Positions 31,903 through 36,857 of a stretch of DNA of 36,857 bases are shown piece after piece. Location of the stretch: positions 1 to 36,857 of the forward strand of contig VGZI01000042.1 in assembly GCA_016872605.1 (NCBI GenBank), written 5' to 3'. The translations under genes were made by a program, and so were the position numbers. The notes beneath the pieces were generated by a model. That model was not told the origin of the DNA. It saw nothing but the letters and a program-made list of their open reading frames with translations, and searched no databases. Each line of letters starts with the position of its first letter. Positions within the stretch are counted from its first letter, which is position 1. This DNA is from Planctomycetota bacterium. GTDB lineage: Bacteria; Planctomycetota; Planctomycetia; Gemmatales; Gemmataceae.

Positions 31903-33398
31903 GCGAGCTGCTGAGTTCCACGCCGTCCCAGGGCGTCGTCGCTCATCGCCTTGTCCTTCTCCTTGTCCTTCTCCTTGTCCTTCTCCTTGTCCTTCTCCTT
32001 GTCCTTCTCCTTGTCCTCTTTGTTGTCCGGGTCTTTTTTCTTTTCTTCCATCGGCGGCGGCTTCTTTTCTTCTTTGGGCTTGGGAGGCGCTACGCCGGTG
32101 ACCTTCAACGCCAAGGGTCGCACCAGGTCGCGGTTTCTCAGGCAAAGGATCTGGCCGTCGTGCGCAGCGAGATAAACGCGGTCGGTCCATTCGTTCGGCA
32201 ACGTGAGCATCCAGTCGGCCATGTCGAGCTTGGCAAGCGTGGTGCCGCGCTCGGCGTCGAGAACGAAGAACTTGCCGATGTTGTCGAGGGCATAAACGTA
32301 TTTGAGGTTGGCTGCGAGAAAACGTGTAGCGTCGCGGTTCGTCCAGCGTTCACGGCCGGTCTCGCGGTCGAGTCGGCGCAGGCCGATGCGGTCGGGCGCA
32401 ATGTAGACGTCGCGGTCGTTGACGTAGGGCTGCATTCGCACCGGGGCGCCGGAAACATGCCGCCATTTGATCGTGCCGCCAAGCAGACTCACGGCGTAAA
32501 CATTGGAGTCATCCGAGGCGATGAAAGCGGTAGCGAGATGTTGTCCTGGAGCAGCCGGGGCCTGGCCAATTGTCTTGAACTCGAACTTTTCGATGCGTTG
32601 CCCTCTCTCGAACCGCGTGATCGACGACAACGTTCCGTCGTTGGCCAGGAGCCCGAGAAAATCGTCGGCGATGAGCGGCGACGATGTCATGATCTTGTCC
32701 GCGAGCTTGTAGCCCCAGTAGAAGTCGGGCTGCGGCGAATCCGGTCCGTCATCGTCATCGGGAAGATCCTTTTCCTTTGGACCGCCTTTTTTTTCTTCGC
32801 GGCCTTTTGCCTTGCGCAGCTCACGGGCGCGCTTGATGCGGTCGTGTTCAGCGAAATCGGGCATCAGAATCGAATGCACGCGGTCGCCCATCGGCAGATA
32901 CAGGAAATCCTCGTCGGCGACAGGCACCGATTGCGGAGCGAATTGAAGCTCGTAACCAAACGAAAACAGCTTGGTCGCGCGATCGTAGGTGTAGACGCGT
33001 TGGGAGCCGTCCTGGCGATTGAGGACGTGCAGCATGTTGCGCCGTGTGACGTAGATGCTGTGCGAGCAGAACGCGGCCGCCTGGACCGACCAGAAGGGGA
33101 CGCCGACGTCGGTCTTCCAGATCATGTCGCCGCGGTTGGCGTCGAAAAGGTAGACGGAGCCCTTAAACGTCTGCACAACGATCTGGGTCGGCGTACCGGG
33201 AATGATCTGAAAACTGGCGATACCGTCACGATTCCCTTCGACGCGCACGCGAGTCGTCCATGCGACGGTCAAATTCATGCGGTCCAGCGAATCGCGCGGC
33301 GGCATCTTGGGACTGGTGTAAACCTTGTACGGCGCTTGTGCCGACGCCGGCGCCACCCACGTGCCCAGGAGTGTGATGGCCAACAGCCCGAGTCTCAT
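31821..33398 (-). CDS. Exported PQQ-like beta-propeller protein with a Lys/Glu/Asp repeat tail
   Basis: The product has 525 residues. A signal peptide (MRLGLLAITLLGTWVAPASA, then QAPYKVY) starts at the ATG at 33398, with a GAGGG upstream. Propeller blades of the PQQ type include VYLFDANRGDMIWKTDVGVP, LHVLNRQDGSQRVYTYD, VSLLGGTIKWRHVSG, LRRLDRETGRERWTNRD and FFVLDAERGTTLAKLDM. A charged insert (REEKKGGPKEKDLPDDDDG) interrupts the propeller. After about residue 440 comes a proline/lysine linker and a KEKD tandem repeat encoded by a 12-bp DNA repeat. A final 41 residues after the repeat have odd composition, and the stop overlaps the ATG of the permease as ATGA. PQQ-like propellers without cofactor are assembly or scaffold proteins; the partner is unknown. 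Confidence 0.85.
   Translation of the reverse strand: MRLGLLAITLLGTWVAPASAQAPYKVYTSPKMPPRDSLDRMNLTVAWTTRVRVEGNRDGIASFQIIPGTPTQIVVQTFKGSVYLFDANRGDMIWKTDVGVPFWSVQAAAFCSHSIYVTRRNMLHVLNRQDGSQRVYTYDRATKLFSFGYELQFAPQSVPVADEDFLYLPMGDRVHSILMPDFAEHDRIKRARELRKAKGREEKKGGPKEKDLPDDDDGPDSPQPDFYWGYKLADKIMTSSPLIADDFLGLLANDGTLSSITRFERGQRIEKFEFKTIGQAPAAPGQHLATAFIASDDSNVYAVSLLGGTIKWRHVSGAPVRMQPYVNDRDVYIAPDRIGLRRLDRETGRERWTNRDATRFLAANLKYVYALDNIGKFFVLDAERGTTLAKLDMADWMLTLPNEWTDRVYLAAHDGQILCLRNRDLVRPLALKVTGVAPPKPKEEKKPPPMEEKKKDPDNKEDKEKDKEKDKEKDKEKDKEKDKAMSDDALGRRGTQQLAWNRTPSIHARAITTGATDHRQLRTLR
31949..32018. repeat. 12-bp tandem repeat in the PQQ-like gene
   Basis: CCTTGTCCTTCT units (coding strand AGAAGGACAAGG) repeat about five and a half times with almost no change. 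The unit is a multiple of three, so gain or loss of units changes the length of the KEKD tail but not the frame. Confidence 0.85.
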
Positions 33399-33602
33399 GA
33401 TGACGTGCCCTCGTTAGGCCTCGCATTGCCGCTTGGGTTGGTCGCGCGAGGACAACACCCCTCAGTGTATCACGACGGCCTTTTCCAATTGAAGGTCGGT
33501 AGCAGAATTCTCAATGTTCCGCGCGAAAAATGCGCTCGCACGTCCGCATAGGCCACAAATCCGATACGAACCGCACGCATGGGTGGCAGCCCGATGGAAC
33601 CG

Positions 33603-33679
33603 TCGCAGACCGGGTGCACGACATGGTTTGCAAACGGCACGGGAGGGCACGCAGACCATGTCGTACACCCTCGCAGACC
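33603..33679. other. 9-bp target-site duplication flanking mobile element copy C
   Basis: TCGCAGACC occurs at 33603-33611 and again at 33671-33679, immediately outside the element ends at 33612 and 33670. Confidence 0.88.
33612..33670 (+). mobile_element. MITE-like element, copy C: internally deleted 59-bp form
   Basis: The left 37 bp match copies A and B (GGGTGCACGACATGG and onward). The right 22 bp match their right end with about three changes (ending GTACACCC). About 99 bp of the interior are missing. It has its own 9-bp target duplication, so the ends were still used as transposon ends, either before or after the deletion. Confidence 0.85.
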
Positions 33680-33699
33680 TTGAACCCAACGCGAGTTCG

Positions 33700-34017
33700 C
33701 TACTCCATGCTCTGTAGCAACTCCGCCATCTCGCCGGCAGCGTGCTGATCCCCCTTTTTCTGGGCGATCGGAATCCCTTGGGTGAGCACGTCGCGTGCTT
33801 CGGCGATTTGGCCCAATCGCTGCAAGGCCCGGCCCGCCTGATGGTAGGCCGGCGGATAATTCGGCGCCACTGCGATCAACTCCCGGAAGCAGCGCACCGC
33901 CTCGGCATCGTCGCCGCCGCTCACGTATTCCATGGCCAGCATGTAACGCAATTCCGGATCGTTCGGCTCGTCCGCAAGCATGGCTTCGATCTTCTGGCGG
34001 CGTGACGCTGAGTCCAT
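33700..34017 (-). CDS. Small tetratricopeptide-repeat protein
   Basis: The product has 105 residues from the ATG at 34017; a GTG at 34029 would add four. It holds roughly two to three TPR motifs: ELRYMLAMEYVSGGDDAEAV with RCFRELIAVAPNYPPAYHQA, then GRALQRLGQIAEARDVLTQG with IPIAQKKGDQHAAGEMAELL. The W/L-G-Y-A-F-A-P spacing of TPRs is clear. Such short TPR proteins act as adaptor or co-chaperone-like partners; no target is suggested by the neighbours. There is no signal peptide. A hairpin repeat and the divergent HtrA-type gene lie upstream. Confidence 0.85.
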   Translation of the reverse strand: MDSASRRQKIEAMLADEPNDPELRYMLAMEYVSGGDDAEAVRCFRELIAVAPNYPPAYHQAGRALQRLGQIAEARDVLTQGIPIAQKKGDQHAAGEMAELLQSME

Positions 34018-34042
34018 TTGTTCTTCCACAGATTGCGGGCGT

Positions 34043-34127
34043 AGGAGTCAGGGATCAGGAGTCAGGAGTCGGAAGTCAAACAGCAGGTCTGGTGATAGCC
34101 CGCTGACTCCAGACTCCTGATTCCTGC
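34043..34127. repeat. GGAGTCAGGAGTC inverted/direct repeat cluster
   Basis: AGGAGTCAGGGATCAGGAGT and further GGAGTC copies on the left (34043-34070) pair with GACTCCAGACTCCTGATTCC on the right (about 34105-34124). It occupies the divergent gap between the TPR and HtrA-type genes. The rest of that gap (34128-34378) shows nothing more than the ribosome-binding region. Confidence 0.7.
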
Positions 34128-34378
34128 GAAGGCATTGTAAGAGAATCGCTACAATCGTCAGGCTCGAGGCAGTCCGTCATTTCGGCAAAGCAATCGCCGT
34201 CGGCATCCCTTGCTCGCAGTGCGCGCGACGACTTGCGAATGGGCGAATCCTCGCGCGGGAAACTGAGGCAACTTTGCGGGGTTGCCGATTGGATAAAGAG
34301 CCGACGCCGGGCTCTCCCGTGCTTCGGCCCCGCGCAGCCCTTCCCACTCAGACGAAGAATCCAGGATCCGAGGACATC

Positions 34379-35791
34379 ATGAGTTTGCACCAACGTTGGC
34401 CGATCGCCTTGGGGTTCCTCTGTTGCATTGCAGTTTTTTTCTCCGTTCACGCTCAAGAAGCCGGTCTCGGTCCCAATTTGTTTACGAATGAGACTCGCGG
34501 CAAAGACAACGCCCCCTTGACACGAACGATGGCCCGGCGCACCGCAATCGTGACGGCGGTCGACCGCGTCAAGGCCGCCGTCGTCAACATCCACAGCGAA
34601 CGGCTGGCCGGCGGCCCGGGCGACGCGTTTTCGGCGCCGGTCGCCCGCAAGCCGATGAACGGCATGGGCACCGGCATCGTCATCGATCCGCGCGGCTACA
34701 TCGTCACCAACCAGCACGTGGTCGATGACGTCACGGCGCTGCGCATCCGCCTGGCCGACGGCGCTACGCACAATGCGGTCATCGTCGCACGCCACCCCGA
34801 ACTCGACCTCGCCCTCATCAAGATCGACCCGACGAATGCGCTGCCGGTTATGCCGATCGGCACCGCCAACGATCTCATGGTCGGCGAAACCGTCATCGCA
34901 CTCGGCAACGCCTATGGCTACGAGCACACCGTCAGCGTCGGCATCGTCAGCGCCATCAAACGCGATGTCAGCCTGAACGAGAGCATGTCGTACAAGTCGC
35001 TCATCCAAACCGACGCCAGCATCAACCCGGGCAACTCGGGCGGACCGCTCGTCAACGTCAACGGGGAACTTGTCGGCGTCAACGTCGCCATTCGCGCCGG
35101 GGCCCAGGGCATCGGCTTCGCGATCCCGGTCGATCACATGGTCAAATCAGTCAGCGACATGTTCAAGGCGCGCCGACGGTCCAGCACCTACGACGGCCTG
35201 ATCTGCCGCGATGTGCTGCAACCGTCCAACGACGGCCTGGTGCGCAAGGTGATTGTCGATCGCGTCGATTCGTCCAGTCCCGCGGCGACGAGCGGACTGC
35301 TGTCGGGCGACGTCGTTGTTCAGATCGGCGAAGTCAAAATCGCGTCGGGCATTGATGTCGAACGCGGCTTGATGGACCGAAAAGCGGGCGACAGCGTGGC
35401 CATTGTTGTCCGGCGGGGAACTCAGGAAAAGAGCGTGCGGCTTGCGCTGGCGTCAGGCGATCGGCAGGTTCGGCCCGTGTCGTTGTCGGACATCGTTTGG
35501 CAGAAACTGGGCATCCAGTTGACGCCGATCGCCGGGGATGCCGTTGCCAAGGCGAACAATCAACTGCACGGCGGCCTGGAGATCACGGCGGTGAACGCCA
35601 ACAGCGCCGCCGCCAAGGCCGGTCTGAAAAAGGGCGATGTGCTCGTCGGCCTGCACACTTGGGAAACGGTTAGCCTGGACAACATCAACTACGTGCTCAA
35701 TCACCCGGATCTCCCGACGTTTAACCCAGTTTCGTTCTTCATCGTCCGCGGCGGCCAAATCCGCAAAGGCGCCATCGCCGTGCTGCCATAG
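34379..35791 (+). CDS. HtrA/DegP-family (S1C) periplasmic serine protease with two PDZ domains
   Basis: The product has 470 residues. The ATG at 34379 has GAGGAC upstream and opens a signal peptide (MSLHQRWPIALGFLCCIAVF, then FSVHAQ); the upstream frame to 34274 lacks both. The trypsin-like domain holds the triad His113 (TNQHVV), Asp143 (ELDLALIK) and Ser220 (NPGNSGGP). PDZ1 (about 285-350) carries the ligand loop GLLSGDVV, and PDZ2 (about 395-465) shows GLKKGDVLVGL. The family degrades or refolds damaged envelope proteins, with PDZ domains controlling substrate access and oligomer form. It is likely monocistronic, with a hairpin just after its stop. Confidence 0.93.
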   Translation: MSLHQRWPIALGFLCCIAVFFSVHAQEAGLGPNLFTNETRGKDNAPLTRTMARRTAIVTAVDRVKAAVVNIHSERLAGGPGDAFSAPVARKPMNGMGTGIVIDPRGYIVTNQHVVDDVTALRIRLADGATHNAVIVARHPELDLALIKIDPTNALPVMPIGTANDLMVGETVIALGNAYGYEHTVSVGIVSAIKRDVSLNESMSYKSLIQTDASINPGNSGGPLVNVNGELVGVNVAIRAGAQGIGFAIPVDHMVKSVSDMFKARRRSSTYDGLICRDVLQPSNDGLVRKVIVDRVDSSSPAATSGLLSGDVVVQIGEVKIASGIDVERGLMDRKAGDSVAIVVRRGTQEKSVRLALASGDRQVRPVSLSDIVWQKLGIQLTPIAGDAVAKANNQLHGGLEITAVNANSAAAKAGLKKGDVLVGLHTWETVSLDNINYVLNHPDLPTFNPVSFFIVRGGQIRKGAIAVLP

Positions 35792-35801
35792 ATCCTGTTC
35801 A

Positions 35802-35839
35802 CGTTTAGCGCTTGCATGGCGCCATGCGGGCGCTAAACG
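35802..35839. terminator. Bidirectional hairpin between convergent genes (CGTTTAGCGC family)
   Basis: Two 19-nt arms (35802-35820 and 35821-35839) with two mismatches lie between the HtrA-type stop (35791) and the queC stop (35844). It is related to 15566-15613. Termination in both directions is inferred from position. Confidence 0.75.
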
Positions 35840-35843
35840 AAAT

Positions 35844-36536
35844 TCACACGGCATATCGCCGCGGGTCGCTCATTTGATTTTCCGCAAAACCCTTCAATCG
35901 CAACAAGCACGCGTCGCACCGGCCGCACGCCAAGCCCGCTGGCGTTGGATCGTAGCAGGAGGTCGTCAACCCGAAATCCACGCCTAGTTCGATGCCCCGG
36001 CGAATGATCTCCGCTTTCGAGAGTGCAATCAACGGCGTGTGAATCTTGAACGTTCGGCCCTCGACACCGGCCTTGGTCGCCAGGTTTGCCAGCGTCTCAA
36101 ATACCGCAATATACTCGGGCCGACAGTCGGGATAGCCCGAGTAGTCGAGCGCATTGACTCCCAGGCAGATGTCGGAAGCGCCAAGCACCTCGGCCCAGGC
36201 CAGCGCGAAAGAGAGGAAGATCGTATTGCGAGCCGGGACGTACGTCGACGGAATGCCGTGGCTCATCTCATCGAGCGGACGGTCTTTCGGCACGGGAAGG
36301 TCGCTGGTGAGTGCCGAGCCGCCGAACTGACGCAAATCGATGGGCACGATAGTGTGCTCGACGACCGCCATCGCTTGGGCGATTCGGCGTGCAGCGTCGA
36401 TCTCGATGGCGTGCCGTTGCCCGTACTGAAGAGTGAGCGCGTAACAGGCGAAACCCGCGTACTTGGCGATGGCCAAGGTCGTCGTGGAATCGAGGCCGCC
36501 GCTCAAAAGGACGACCGCTTTCGGTGCAAGTGTCAT
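35844..36536 (-). CDS. queC: 7-cyano-7-deazaguanine (preQ0) synthase QueC
   Basis: The product has 230 residues, the usual length of QueC. The start at 36536 is chosen because [20 protein letters not shown] places the ATP-pyrophosphatase P-loop (SGGLDS, residues 12-17) at the expected distance from the N-terminus; the frame is open to 36683 without family sequence. Other family signatures are [50 protein letters not shown] and the C-terminal zinc site (CYDP, then CGRCDAC). It converts carboxy-deazaguanine, ATP and ammonia to preQ0, on the way to queuosine in tRNA. No other queuosine gene is visible in the window. It lies 41 bp after the upstream partial gene on the same strand. Confidence 0.95.
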   Translation of the reverse strand: MTLAPKAVVLLSGGLDSTTTLAIAKYAGFACYALTLQYGQRHAIEIDAARRIAQAMAVVEHTIVPIDLRQFGGSALTSDLPVPKDRPLDEMSHGIPSTYVPARNTIFLSFALAWAEVLGASDICLGVNALDYSGYPDCRPEYIAVFETLANLATKAGVEGRTFKIHTPLIALSKAEIIRRGIELGVDFGLTTSCYDPTPAGLACGRCDACLLRLKGFAENQMSDPRRYAV

Positions 36537-36576
36537 GGCACTGGGATTGTATCGCGCAGCCTTGACGTGTTCCGCG

Positions 36577-36857
36577 TTATCGCGCGGGGTCGGCCGGCAT
36601 CGAGAGGGATGCGCCGGAGCCAAGAGGCGAAAGGCCGCGAAGACGCGGATCGACCTGTTTTTGCGTGCTGTCCATCGTTTCACGCGGCGATGAGAATCGT
36701 ATCAGATACTGCAGCAGTGGACGCGACGGCGCGCGGGCCGTCGGTGTCTTGGCGCCGGTGCTGATCGTTTCCGCCAGATGACGTTCCTTGTCGCTGACCG
36801 GCGCCATGGCGGGCACCGCCATCGGCACCTGATGATAAGTCGGCTGAATCAGGACCG
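36577..36857 (-). CDS. C-terminal end of an unidentified protein, partial
   Basis: The frame is open from the window edge to the stop at 36577, about 93 residues; any start lies outside the window or at internal GTG/ATG codons. The sequence is rich in Pro, Ala and Ser ([20 protein letters not shown], then [10 protein letters not shown] at the end), suggesting a disordered tail. No family is recognised. It is the only frame open across this end and sits just upstream of queC on the same strand, but its coding status is uncertain. Confidence 0.4.
   Translation of the reverse strand, partial: VLIQPTYHQVPMAVPAMAPVSDKERHLAETISTGAKTPTARAPSRPLLQYLIRFSSPRETMDSTQKQVDPRLRGLSPLGSGASLSMPADPAR

Larger units (their letters stand above)
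33399..34016. other. Intergenic stretch 33399-33699, empty apart from mobile element copy C
   Basis: The 300 bp upstream of the PQQ-like gene (33399-33699) contain mobile element copy C and its target duplication. No other frame, RNA or hairpin was convincing. The remainder of the stated interval is the TPR gene, listed separately. Confidence 0.4.

Noticed and set aside
31949-32018. Regular short repeats considered as a CRISPR array
   Set aside because: The units are 12 bp, contiguous and without spacers, and they lie in frame inside a coding region.
30259-32190. Permease start at 32190 giving a GEGQ-repeat N-terminus
   Set aside because: The repeat is the out-of-frame reading of the KEKD coding repeat, and the upstream part lies deep within the PQQ-like gene. 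Starts at 31902 or 31824 fit better.
31839-33551. Plus-strand frame with a LVLLLVLLL stretch resembling a membrane segment
   Set aside because: The hydrophobic run is just the 12-bp repeat read in the wrong direction. The minus strand encodes a PQQ-type propeller with signal peptide.
36039-36764. 241-residue plus-strand frame over queC
   Set aside because: It is antisense to a complete QueC with P-loop and zinc-binding cysteines.

Overview
The window is a GC-rich bacterial chromosome segment that most likely comes from a planctomycete of the Gemmata/Pirellula type. The main evidence is a secreted protein whose N-terminus carries the planctomycete VEALEDRCTPAG motif (13071-15554), a BBP7-type outer-membrane barrel protein (15767-16990), many secreted proteins of unknown function, WD40 and PQQ propellers, and many palindromic repeats between genes. 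No rRNA, tRNA, prophage or CRISPR array was seen by eye.

Layout. 1-4044: end of a helical-repeat protein, a remnant of a DNA methyltransferase, a D-2-hydroxyacid dehydrogenase broken by an in-frame TGA, a secreted protein and a YhaM-like HD/OB protein. 4188-7800: a repeat, a PAS-domain sensor kinase whose catalytic boxes are eroded, a mobile 158-bp element, and a DksA/TraR zinc-finger protein with an intrinsic terminator. 7801-8732 holds no convincing gene. 8733-16990 encodes the cell surface: an M1 metallopeptidase fused to an Omp85-type barrel, a small secreted protein, the LEDR-motif protein with cyclophilin and cadherin domains, and the BBP7 protein. 17048-21623: a PLP dehydratase, a WD40 protein, a second copy of the mobile element, and a polysaccharide-deacetylase/FG-GAP protein. 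21667-23334: a small operon (XRE regulator, I78-like inhibitor, unknown protein) behind a promoter that overlaps a perfect palindrome and predicts a leaderless mRNA. 23445-26306: a beta-lactamase-fold hydrolase, two tandem small HTH-like proteins, and a RAYT-like transposase bracketed by REP-like palindromes. 26396-30179: a two-gene pyruvate:ferredoxin oxidoreductase operon with its promoter. 30259-34017: an ABC permease, a PQQ-propeller protein, a third (internally deleted) mobile element and a TPR protein. 34379-36857: an HtrA-type protease, queC and the end of one more gene.

The most notable observations are: (1) a miniature mobile element in three copies (7063-7220, 19488-19645, 33612-33670), each flanked by its own perfect 9-bp target duplication; (2) a RAYT-like gene between REP-like palindromes, together with a wider set of hairpins that start GTAG and end CTAC; (3) the peptidase-barrel fusion; (4) a sensor kinase lacking its phospho-accepting histidine; and (5) the self-contained XRE/I78-like operon. 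All assignments come from reading motifs in the sequence. No database search was run.
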